From positions 1 to 6,839 of the forward strand of contig JAHEKO010000206.1 of NCBI GenBank assembly GCA_024638355.1: a DNA stretch of 6,839 nt. The letters run 5' to 3'. The position numbers and the translations under genes were made by a program. Of the stretch, positions 1-6,839 are shown piece by piece. The notes beneath the pieces are model-generated. The model was not told where the DNA came from. It saw nothing but the letters and a program-made list of their open reading frames with translations, and did not search any database. The stretch is from Acidobacteriota bacterium. Its GTDB lineage: Bacteria > Acidobacteriota > Thermoanaerobaculia > Multivoradales > JAHEKO01. Each line of letters starts with the position of its first letter. Position 1 is the first letter of the stretch.

Positions 1-566
1 GTGCGGGCGATCGGCGAGAGCGGCGAGACGTCGCCGTAGCCGAGAGTGGTGAGGGTGACGAAGCTGTAGTAGATGAAGCCGAAATCGCGCCCGGTGCTTC
101 CGTCGTGCGCCGCCGCGTCGATCGAGCCCTCGAAGGCGCCCGGCACGAAGAGGTCGATCATCGCGTAGAGCATCGCCCAGCTCAGCCCGAGCAGGAGGTA
201 GGCGCCGATCGCCCCGGCGATCTTGTCGCCGGTGACCTTGCCGCCCTTGAGCACGCCCCGCAGGATCACCACCGTGACGTAGCCGACGAAGAGCAGCGCG
301 AAGCCGACCGCGATCTTGAGCGTCGCGGCATTCGGGTGGGTGAGGGCGACGGCCTGCCCGATGGCGCTCGGCAAGGCGAGCGCCAACACGATGACCAGCT
401 GACGCCGCCGCTCGCCCAGCGTGTAGACCGCGACCACCAGCACCAGGATGAAGAGGATCCTGAAGAGCCGGGTGACGCCCAGGACGTCGACCAGCGGGTA
501 GAGAACGAACAACACCGAGAGCGCGATCAGCAGCGGCAGAAACCTGCCTTCGCCTTGCGCCTTCAT
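1..566 (-). CDS. Potassium channel family protein (Ion_trans_2 pore), C-terminus cut by window edge
   Basis: Integral membrane ion channel, predicted to conduct K+. The first 188 residues are visible; the last helix and any cytoplasmic tail lie beyond base 1. Hydrophobic stretches at about residues 9-30, 34-51, 56-76, 83-102 and 116-140 are followed by a pore loop at about 160-185 holding the selectivity filter TLGYGD (residues 174-179, bases 47-30), a common bacterial variant of TVGYGD. The order (four helices, then helix-pore-helix) fits a six-helix subunit, but helix 4 lacks the regular arginines of a voltage sensor, so voltage gating is not supported. The ATG (566-564) overlaps the TGA of the upstream phosphatase as ATGA. 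An AAGAGGA Shine-Dalgarno (577-571) sits in the 3' end of that gene, five bases from the ATG after its GAGG, so translation is probably coupled. The pore identity is firm; gating and physiological role are unknown. Confidence 0.9.
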   Translation of the reverse strand, partial: MKAQGEGRFLPLLIALSVLFVLYPLVDVLGVTRLFRILFILVLVVAVYTLGERRRQLVIVLALALPSAIGQAVALTHPNAATLKIAVGFALLFVGYVTVVILRGVLKGGKVTGDKIAGAIGAYLLLGLSWAMLYAMIDLFVPGAFEGSIDAAAHDGSTGRDFGFIYYSFVTLTTLGYGDVSPLSPIAR

Positions 567-2587
567 GCCGTCCTCTTGATGATGACCGCGGTCCGGTCGT
601 CGGCTAGCGGCGCGCCGTGGGTGAACTCGAGCACCGCGGCGCGCAGGGCCTCCAGGATCCCGCTCGCCGTGCCGCCCGCGCACTCCTTCAGAGCTCCGAT
701 CACGCCCTCCTTCTCGAACTCCGTTCCGTCCGGGTTCTCCGCCTCGTAGAACCCGTCAGAGAGTACGACATAGACGTCCCCCGGCTCGAGCCGGGTGGCC
801 GGCGGCAGCACGACGGGCATGGGCGGCAGCAGGCCGAGCGGCGGCGCGCTCGCGTTCAGGACCTCGACCTCGCCGCTCTCGGCGCGATAGAGGAAGAGCG
901 GCGCCTGGCCGCCCGAGAAGGTCCGGAGAGTACCGTCGCGATCGAGCCTCCCGAGCCAGGCGGTGATGAAGCGATTCTGCGGCAGATCGGCGAAGAGCTG
1001 CTCGTTGATGTGCGCCGCGGTCTCGGCGAGGCTGCTCCCGTTGCGCACCGCCATCCGCAGCATGGCGCGCAGCTGGGTCACCGAGAGCGCCGGCCCGATG
1101 CCGTGGCCGGTGGCGTCCGCCAGCATCAGGACCAGGCTCTCGGCCTCGCCCTCGGTCAGCGCGCCGTCGCCGGTCAGCCCGATGACGTCGAAGCTGTCGC
1201 CACCGGTCTCGTCCGCCGGCTGGCTGTAGGCCGCGATGTCGAAGCCGGCGAGGGTGGGCAGCTCGCGGGGGAAGGTCTTCTGCTGGATCTGGCGCGCGAC
1301 CTGGAGATCGCCCTCGATCTTCATCAGCGTCTTGAGGCCTCTGCGCATCCTCTCCTGCGAGTCCGCGAGCTGCTGCACCTCGGTCACGGGAGCCTCGATC
1401 GGCTCGCCCGGCTCGAAGTCGCCGCGGCGGATGCGATCGCTCTGCGCGACCAGCGCCTCGATCGGCTCGCTGAAGCGGCGCGCGAGGAATCCGGCCCGCA
1501 AGACGGCTCCGGCCAGCACGATCAGGGTAATCGCCAGGATCCACCAGCGCAGGCGCGCGCGGTCGCCGAGCAGATCGGCCTGCGGAACCGTGACGACGAT
1601 CATGAGCGCCCGCTCGCTCGAGAGACGGAAGAGCCGTCCGGCGACCCACCAGGCCGCGCCACCGCTCGCGAACCGGATCGGCTCGGCGATCGCCGCGGCT
1701 CTGCCTTCGTCCACCTCGACCAACCGCTCCGCCACCGGGATGCCCAGCGCTTCGGATCTGTTGCGCAGCACCGCGAGCGCGTCGTCGACCAGGTCGAGGT
1801 CGAGATCCTCGGGCCGCTTGAGCATCGCGGCGGCCGAATCTCGATCCCCCCAGATCCGGGGGTCTTCGGGCCAGGAGAGCAGGCGCCGATCCTCGGTCAC
1901 GATCCACAGGCCGCCGCCCGCGCTGACCTCGATGGAGCGCGCGAAATCCGCCAGGTCGGCGAGGCTCACGTCGAGAGCGGCGACGCGCTCTCCGCCGTCG
2001 CTACCGGTGTAGGCGGCCGCGGCCGTCATGCCGTGGATCTTCCGCGTGAAGAAGAGGTAGGGCTCGGTCCAGAAGATCGAGCGCGGCGCCGCGGCCAAGG
2101 CGCCGCGGTACCACGGCCGCACGCGGGGATCGTAGTCGGCGGTTCCAGTGGGATTCGTCCCGACGCCGAGCCAGGCGGTCTCGAGACCCGAGTCGCCTGC
2201 CGCGGTCCGGCGGCTCCTCCAGCCGCCCCCGGATCGGGTCAGGAACCGCTCGCTCCCGTCGCCGCGGGCCAGGAGGATTCCCGCCACCTGCGGCAGACGC
2301 TCGGCGGCCGGCAGCAGCCAGGCCCGCATCCCGTCGACGTCCGCGGGCAGCTGGCCCGCTTCGTCCCACTCGCGTACGGCGCCCAGCACGCTCATCACCG
2401 GCTCGAAGAAGCGCCGGAGCTCGAGCTCGGCCTGGTCGGCGGCGCGCCCGATCAGCGTCCGCGAAAGCGTTTCGACCGCCCGCCGGGCGCCGAGGAAGGT
2501 CGTCGCCATCAGCGCACCGCCGAGGAGCAGGATCAGCAACACCTGATCGCCGAGCAGGCGACGACGAATGGAGTTCGGTCGGTTCAA
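563..2587 (-). CDS. Cache-HAMP-PP2C (SpoIIE/RsbU-type) membrane sensor serine phosphatase
   Basis: Predicted inner-membrane receptor phosphatase of 674 residues that removes phosphate from Ser/Thr, in this family usually on STAS-type anti-anti-sigma factors. Order: short basic N-terminus; membrane helix about 14-34; periplasmic Cache sensor about 35-345 with the typical DPRVRPWYRGA at 153-163; second helix about 346-368; HAMP about 367-420; the linker VARQIQQKTFP (430-440) typical of RsbU-like proteins; and PP2C about 447-674. Expected PP2C motifs are present: GGDSFD (462-467), ADATGHG (490-496), SDGFYEA (610-616) and ADDRT (662-666). The usual GHN turn is GGQ (559-561). Acidic metal-binding positions look intact, so activity is likely. 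The start is a TTG: an in-frame stop lies just upstream (2617-2615) and the next Met is inside the first helix. No Shine-Dalgarno is seen. First gene of an operon with the channel. No STAS protein or anti-sigma kinase is in the window, so the substrate is unknown. Confidence 0.93.
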   Translation of the reverse strand: MNRPNSIRRRLLGDQVLLILLLGGALMATTFLGARRAVETLSRTLIGRAADQAELELRRFFEPVMSVLGAVREWDEAGQLPADVDGMRAWLLPAAERLPQVAGILLARGDGSERFLTRSGGGWRSRRTAAGDSGLETAWLGVGTNPTGTADYDPRVRPWYRGALAAAPRSIFWTEPYLFFTRKIHGMTAAAAYTGSDGGERVAALDVSLADLADFARSIEVSAGGGLWIVTEDRRLLSWPEDPRIWGDRDSAAAMLKRPEDLDLDLVDDALAVLRNRSEALGIPVAERLVEVDEGRAAAIAEPIRFASGGAAWWVAGRLFRLSSERALMIVVTVPQADLLGDRARLRWWILAITLIVLAGAVLRAGFLARRFSEPIEALVAQSDRIRRGDFEPGEPIEAPVTEVQQLADSQERMRRGLKTLMKIEGDLQVARQIQQKTFPRELPTLAGFDIAAYSQPADETGGDSFDVIGLTGDGALTEGEAESLVLMLADATGHGIGPALSVTQLRAMLRMAVRNGSSLAETAAHINEQLFADLPQNRFITAWLGRLDRDGTLRTFSGGQAPLFLYRAESGEVEVLNASAPPLGLLPPMPVVLPPATRLEPGDVYVVLSDGFYEAENPDGTEFEKEGVIGALKECAGGTASGILEALRAAVLEFTHGAPLADDRTAVIIKRTA

Positions 2588-2672
2588 GAAAGTCTGCCGA
2601 GACGATTCGAATGCCTAGCGTATCGCCAATCGAGACGGTCGCGATCCGCCGGGCGTGTACTATCCCTGCGCC
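2588..2672. promoter_or_regulatory. Divergent intergenic region between phosphatase operon and secreted-protein gene
   Basis: These 85 bases separate the divergent phosphatase (minus) and small secreted protein (plus) genes and must hold both promoters. The rightward -10 candidate is clear (TACTAT, 2658-2663). For the leftward operon no convincing -10 or -35 pair is seen; the sequence read leftward contains only a weak TAGGCA-like element around 2617-2612. No long inverted repeat suggesting an operator was found. Confidence 0.5.
2658..2663 (+). promoter_or_regulatory. -10 box TACTAT, probable leaderless promoter
   Basis: TACTAT resembles the sigma-70 -10 consensus. It ends nine bases before the ATG at 2673, so transcription would begin only a few bases before that ATG. 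There is no Shine-Dalgarno in between, and no recognisable -35 element at the usual distance. The box lies downstream of the alternative GTG start at 2655, arguing for the ATG at 2673. Confidence 0.5.
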
Positions 2673-3227
2673 ATGCGAACAACTACCTATCTCTCAGTCC
2701 TATTCGCCTGTTTCTGCAGCATCCATCCTGCTCCCGCCGCGGCCGAGGAGTGGTATCGAATCGAAAGCGCCGACGGGCGCGCCTCGGTGCTCTTCCCCAA
2801 TCCCGCCGACGACTTGACCGAGCTGGTCAGCAAGACGCCGGCCGGCTCCATCGTCACCCGCGTGGCCGAGCATCAAGGCGACGGCATCCTGATGTCGATC
2901 AGCGGCTCTACTCTGCCGCGCCTCGCGGTGATGTTCGCCGGGCCGAATATCCTCTTCTCCAACGCCAAGGGAAGCGTTCTGCACGAGGCCTTCGGACGCG
3001 AGATCTCGAGCGAGTCCATCGAGATCGAGAACGCCGACGCGGCGATGGAGCTGCGCTACGAAGCGGCCGACTTCGAGGACGAGGACCACCCCGGGTACAC
3101 CGGACTGGCGGTATTCGTCATCGACGGCAAACAGCTCTACGTGGTCAACTCGATGATCAGCAAGAGAACGGCCGACAACCAGGCGATGCAGGCCAAGCTG
3201 CTGGGCTCGATAGCGCTCGAGCCGTAA
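2673..3227 (+). CDS. Small secreted protein of unknown function, possible PsbP/Mog1-like fold
   Basis: An exported protein of 184 residues that I do not recognise. Residues 1-24 form a signal peptide (hydrophobic about 6-17) with a signal peptidase I site after AAA (22-24), leaving a mature acidic domain of about 160 residues. An LFAC sequence at 10-13 resembles a lipobox but sits too close to the N-terminus to be convincing. The mature chain starts with an aromatic-rich strand, a SADGRASVLFP segment (32-42), and ends with a DGKQLYVVN strand (151-159) and a terminal helix leading to LLGSIAL (176-182). This layout recalls periplasmic PsbP/Mog1-fold proteins (opening FPG-type motif, closing rLY strand and ffdSF-type end), but that is weak inference. 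The start is placed at ATG 2673, not GTG 2655, because the promoter box covers the stretch between them and the signal peptide begins cleanly at MRTTTY. Transcribed divergently from the phosphatase and convergently with the Cys-rich gene. Confidence 0.8.
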   Translation: MRTTTYLSVLFACFCSIHPAPAAAEEWYRIESADGRASVLFPNPADDLTELVSKTPAGSIVTRVAEHQGDGILMSISGSTLPRLAVMFAGPNILFSNAKGSVLHEAFGREISSESIEIENADAAMELRYEAADFEDEDHPGYTGLAVFVIDGKQLYVVNSMISKRTADNQAMQAKLLGSIALEP

Positions 3228-3235
3228 GCGGCCGC

Positions 3236-3261
3236 GGCTCGCCACCGGTTGGCGGGGAGCC
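3236..3261. terminator. GC-rich hairpin between convergent genes
   Basis: GGCT-CGCCA pairs with TGGCG-AGCC around the loop CCGGT, with an extra GGG bulge on the right arm. It occupies the middle of the 50-base gap between two converging genes, where a shared terminator would be expected. Neither strand has a T-run after the stem, so it is not a canonical intrinsic terminator. It may act with Rho or only protect the 3' ends. Confidence 0.4.
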
Positions 3262-3277
3262 ACGGCGCGCCCCGTCG

Positions 3278-3700
3278 TCAGTCTTCGACCACTTCGAGCC
3301 CGACGTCGTCGATCGCCTGACGGCAGTTGTCCTGGAGCTCGCTCTTGTGCTCCAGCAGGCAGGCGCCAACCCGGCCTTCGCCCATCTCGACTTCGCCGCA
3401 GTGCTCGATCATGTCGTCGCGGCACTCGCGCGCCACGTGCGTCACCGCGGCCGCGAACTGCTCGAGCTGCGCCGCCGTGTCGTAGAGCGCGTACTCGCAG
3501 CGCGACGACAGCTTGTCCTGATGCGCGTAGAAGCAGGCCAGCAGGCGCCCCTCTCCGAGCGTCACCTGGCTGCAGTAGTTCTCGACGTCCGCTTCGCACG
3601 CTTCGAGCAGCTGGTTGACGAGATCTTCCTGCGCCGGCACTCCGCCGGTCATGAGCAGGACCGCCATCGCGATTACCAACAAGACTCTCTTCATCATCAT
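3278..3700 (-). CDS. Secreted cysteine-rich repeat protein (GLG1/Cys_rich_FGFR type, two repeats)
   Basis: A 140-residue exported protein. Residues 1-23 form a signal peptide (MMMKR then a hydrophobic core) with a likely cleavage after VPA. The mature part has eight cysteines at 35, 43, 56, 68, 93, 101, 114 and 126. They form two repeats with identical spacing, C-x7-C-x12-C-x11-C, each with a GEGR motif (49-52 and 107-110) and a conserved His four residues after the third Cys. This is the pattern of the cysteine-rich repeat known from Golgi apparatus protein 1 (PF00839) and from scattered bacterial secreted proteins. Disulfide bonding in the periplasm is likely; binding partner and function are unknown. 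The start is the first of three tandem ATGs (3700-3692), chosen for its AGGGAG Shine-Dalgarno (3714-3709, eight bases away) and clean signal peptide. An in-frame ATG at 3760 would add 20 polar residues and cannot be fully excluded. Confidence 0.85.
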   Translation of the reverse strand: MMMKRVLLVIAMAVLLMTGGVPAQEDLVNQLLEACEADVENYCSQVTLGEGRLLACFYAHQDKLSSRCEYALYDTAAQLEQFAAAVTHVARECRDDMIEHCGEVEMGEGRVGACLLEHKSELQDNCRQAIDDVGLEVVED

Positions 3701-3708
3701 CGTTCTCT

Positions 3709-3714
3709 CTCCCT
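3709..3714 (-). promoter_or_regulatory. Shine-Dalgarno AGGGAG deciding the start of the Cys-rich gene
   Basis: Read leftward, AGGGAG precedes the first of three tandem ATGs by eight bases. It is among the better ribosome-binding sites in the window and favours initiation at 3700 over the upstream in-frame ATG at 3760, which has none. Confidence 0.6.
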
Positions 3715-3769
3715 CTAGCTCGACCGCACCCGCTGGCCGGCCGGCTGATCGGTTCGTCATGAGGCGGCC

Positions 3770-3775
3770 ATCATA
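3770..3775 (-). promoter_or_regulatory. -10 box TATGAT for the Cys-rich gene
   Basis: Read leftward, TATGAT differs from TATAAT at one base. It predicts a transcript start near 3763 and a leader of about 60 bases to the ATG at 3700. It also ends exactly nine bases before the in-frame ATG at 3760, the same spacing as two other -10/start pairs here, so a leaderless longer product is an alternative. The hexamer 17 bases upstream (ACAGAT) is a poor -35. The predicted leader contains a ten-base perfect palindrome, GCCGGCCGGC, at 3736-3745. Confidence 0.45.
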
Positions 3776-3856
3776 TACAGCTTACGGACCGGATCTGTTG
3801 GCCCGCGAGCCGCCTCCGCGCCGCGTGAGGAGAGTGCTCCCCTCGGCCGCGACGGC

Positions 3857-3862
3857 TATACT
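3857..3862 (+). promoter_or_regulatory. -10 box TATACT for the S9 peptidase gene
   Basis: TATACT lies 41 bases before the ATG at 3904 and predicts a leader of roughly 35 bases. No good -35 hexamer is seen at 17 bases upstream (GTGCTC). The leader contains the GGAG ribosome-binding site at 3893-3896, so this gene appears to be translated in the ordinary way. Confidence 0.5.
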
Positions 3863-3892
3863 CGCCGACTGCGACCGAGACCCCCACTTTCT

Positions 3893-3896
3893 GGAG
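3893..3896 (+). promoter_or_regulatory. Shine-Dalgarno GGAG of the S9 peptidase gene
   Basis: GGAG sits seven bases before the ATG at 3904 and supports that start, which also gives the signal sequence its proper beginning. Confidence 0.6.
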
Positions 3897-3903
3897 ACTC
3901 GCG

Positions 3904-5835
<1,932 letters not shown>

Positions 5836-5921
5836 GGCCGACCGGCGCGTTCCGTCTCTCTCGAGTCTCCTCTAGATGCCGTGCGCGGCGGCCGCGTACA
5901 GAAGAGTAGACTCCGTCTATC
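5836..5921 (+). other. Intergenic gap with GC palindrome and downstream promoter; no clear terminator
   Basis: No stem followed by a T-run is visible after the peptidase stop; the stretch 5850-5874 is merely pyrimidine-rich. A near-perfect palindrome, CGCGGC-G-GCCGCG (5884-5896), lies where the -35 of the next promoter would be. It could be an operator, a hairpin at the end of the peptidase transcript, or a chance product of high GC. Confidence 0.35.
5907..5912 (+). promoter_or_regulatory. -10 box TAGACT, probable leaderless promoter
   Basis: TAGACT ends nine bases before the GTG start at 5922, the same gap as the TACTAT-ATG pair at 2658-2673. No Shine-Dalgarno lies between, and no -35 is recognisable. 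Transcription would start within a few bases of the GTG. Confidence 0.45.
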
Positions 5922-6671
5922 GTGACTCGATACCTCACCGTGCTCCTCGCACTCGCGGCCGCGGTCACGGCCGCGGACGCCCAGAGCGTCATCCAGCTTC
6001 TCGAGGCGAATCGCCGCATCGAGAGCCGGCTCCTCGACGACGAGCTGAAGCGCTACGAGGCGACGCGGCTGCGCGAGCAGGAGGCCCACCAGGCGCTCCG
6101 CGCCCAGTCGGATCGGCTCGATCAGGCGATCCGAGTCACTCGCCCACCGATGGAGGAGCTCGAGCGGCTCGAGAGCGAGGTCGGCAAGGCGCGCGAGACC
6201 GCCTTCGCCGTCTCGCGCGAGCTCTCCGACCTACGCCGCGCGCTCTACGGCCGGATGGCGCGGCTCGCCGAGCTCGACAACGAGATCCGGCGCGCGCAGG
6301 GACGGCTCCTGGTGCCCACCAGCCAGCTCGACGGCTTCTGGAACATCGAGTTTCAGCCGACGGGAGAGGTCGGCCTCCTCGAGCTCCGCGTGCAAGGCAC
6401 GCTGATCACCGGCACCTACCGGCTCAGCGGTCGTCGCAACGGCTCGGTTCGCGGCACGCTGGCAAACAACGAGGTCGAGCTCGAGAGGATCGACAACATG
6501 AACGGCTTCGACTCGGTGCTCGAAGGCAGCTACAACCCGGCGACCCGCCAGATCCGAGGCGGCTGGACCGCCGTCGACGTGAGCGGCGGCCGCCAGGGAG
6601 GCGGCACGTGGCGCGCGCGCAAGCTGTCGCCGGCGGAAGAAGAGAACCTCCAGGTCGAGCCGGTCCAGTAG
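5922..6671 (+). CDS. Secreted protein: helical coiled-coil half plus C-terminal beta-rich domain, unknown function
   Basis: I do not recognise a named family for this 249-residue exported protein. Residues 1-20 are a signal peptide ending in ADA. Residues about 22-128 are almost wholly charged helix, rich in Glu, Arg, Leu and Ala in heptad-like order, with one break at the Pro pair (75-76). This predicts a two-segment coiled coil, possibly a helical hairpin or oligomerisation stalk. Residues about 136-234 switch to a beta-rich, Gly/Trp-containing domain beginning LDGFWNIEF (136-144), with GTLITGTYRLSG (159-170), a RGTLANNEV turn, and GGW and GTW near its end (213-215, 228-230). The alternating strand pattern with GTY/GTW resembles a small lipocalin- or avidin-like barrel, which is only inference. 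The C-terminal tail is acidic. There are no cysteines, so no disulfides or lipid anchor. The start is GTG, supported by the signal peptide and promoter spacing. It converges on the EEP gene 22 bases away. Confidence 0.82.
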   Translation: MTRYLTVLLALAAAVTAADAQSVIQLLEANRRIESRLLDDELKRYEATRLREQEAHQALRAQSDRLDQAIRVTRPPMEELERLESEVGKARETAFAVSRELSDLRRALYGRMARLAELDNEIRRAQGRLLVPTSQLDGFWNIEFQPTGEVGLLELRVQGTLITGTYRLSGRRNGSVRGTLANNEVELERIDNMNGFDSVLEGSYNPATRQIRGGWTAVDVSGGRQGGGTWRARKLSPAEEENLQVEPVQ

Positions 6672-6693
6672 CGGCGCCAGCCGTCGGGCGGGA

Positions 6694-6839
6694 TCACGGC
6701 ACCCGAACGGTCGCCAGCACGCCGAAGTGATCCGACGGGAAGATGCCGTCGCGGTCGCGGTCGAGGACGCGCTTCGCGCTCAGCGTCTCGAGATCGCCGG
6801 AGACGAAGAGGTGGTCGATCTGCCGGGCGATCTCCCGGC
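6694..6839 (-). CDS. Endonuclease/exonuclease/phosphatase (EEP) family protein, C-terminal end only
   Basis: The last 47 residues of a protein entering from the right edge. It reads QIDHLFVSGDL followed by a DRDGIFPSDHFGVLATVRVP ending. The IDH-x-FVS strand and the SDH-F-G-V motif near the end are the C-terminal signature of the EEP superfamily (PF03372), where the Asp-His of SDH is part of the metal-dependent phosphodiesterase site. Substrate (DNA, phospholipid or phosphoinositide-type) cannot be told from this fragment, and no signal peptide can be assessed. Stop TGA is at 6696-6694. Only 22 bases separate it from the converging neighbour, and no terminator hairpin with a T-run is visible there. 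Confidence 0.88.
   Translation of the reverse strand, partial: REIARQIDHLFVSGDLETLSAKRVLDRDRDGIFPSDHFGVLATVRVP

Noticed and set aside
81..260. Voltage-sensor (S4) helix in the potassium channel.
   Set aside because: The helix before the pore module (about residues 83-102) has no repeated arginine every third residue, so voltage gating is not supported.
2655..2672. GTG at 2655 as the start of the small secreted protein.
   Set aside because: The -10 box TACTAT (2658-2663) would lie inside the coding region, no Shine-Dalgarno is present, and the signal peptide begins naturally at the ATG 2673.
2703..2717. Cysteines in the signal peptide of the 2673 gene as a lipoprotein anchor (LFAC).
   Set aside because: Only 12 residues precede the Cys, too few for a normal lipoprotein signal, and a good AAA signal peptidase I site follows at residues 22-24.
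3228..3235. Palindrome GCGGCCGC after the secreted-protein stop codon as a regulatory site.
   Set aside because: A short GC-only palindrome is expected by chance in sequence this GC-rich, and it has no promoter nearby.
2700..3599. A 299-codon minus-strand frame opposite the small secreted protein.
   Set aside because: It overlaps a gene with a clear signal peptide and also the Cys-rich gene in another frame, and its product is Arg/Gly-rich with no recognisable features.
617..3718. A 1033-codon open frame on the plus strand across the phosphatase, secreted protein and Cys-rich genes.
   Set aside because: It runs antisense to the phosphatase and out of frame with the next gene, is full of Arg/Gly/Ala/Pro low-complexity sequence, and shows no domain motif. 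High GC removes stop codons in shadow frames.

Overview
The window is GC-rich, with third codon positions dominated by G and C and no mobile DNA, RNA genes or CRISPR visible. It reads as chromosomal sequence from a high-GC, diderm (Gram-negative type) bacterium. Four consecutive proteins carry export signals, one of them a likely lipoprotein, and several genes use GTG or TTG starts or have a -10 box almost touching the start codon. The overall style (S9 peptidase lipoprotein, Cache-HAMP-PP2C phosphatase, coiled-coil secreted proteins) would fit Acidobacteriota (Thermoanaerobaculia-like) or a neighbouring phylum. That placement is inference only; no marker gene is present.

Layout. Bases 1-2587 (minus strand) hold a two-gene operon. 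A membrane sensor phosphatase (Cache, HAMP and SpoIIE/RsbU-type PP2C domains, 2587 to 563) overlaps by an ATGA the start of a six-helix-type potassium channel (566 to beyond base 1), whose selectivity filter is visible. An 85-base divergent region follows. Bases 2673-3227 (plus) encode a small secreted protein of unknown function with a possible PsbP/Mog1-like layout. It converges, across a 50-base gap holding a GC hairpin, on 3278-3700 (minus), a small secreted protein with two GLG1-type cysteine-rich repeats. A 203-base divergent region (3701-3903) carries a -10 box for each flanking gene. Bases 3904-5835 (plus) encode a full-length S9 (prolyl oligopeptidase family) serine peptidase with an intact Ser-Asp-His triad and a likely lipoprotein signal. 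After 86 bases, 5922-6671 (plus) encodes a secreted protein with an N-terminal helical/coiled-coil half and a C-terminal beta-rich domain. It converges on the C-terminal end of an endonuclease/exonuclease/phosphatase (EEP) family protein (minus, 6694 to beyond 6839).

How the genes relate. Only the phosphatase and the channel are clearly co-translated, so an extracellular-signal-sensing phosphatase linked to ion flux is the one strong functional pairing. The other genes appear to be individually promoted, envelope-directed proteins. The most unusual points are the coupled phosphatase-channel pair, the perfectly spaced eukaryote-like Cys-rich repeats in a bacterial secreted protein, and -10-like boxes set exactly nine bases before start codons with no Shine-Dalgarno sequence, which suggests leaderless mRNAs. 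No clearly new defence or mobile system is present.
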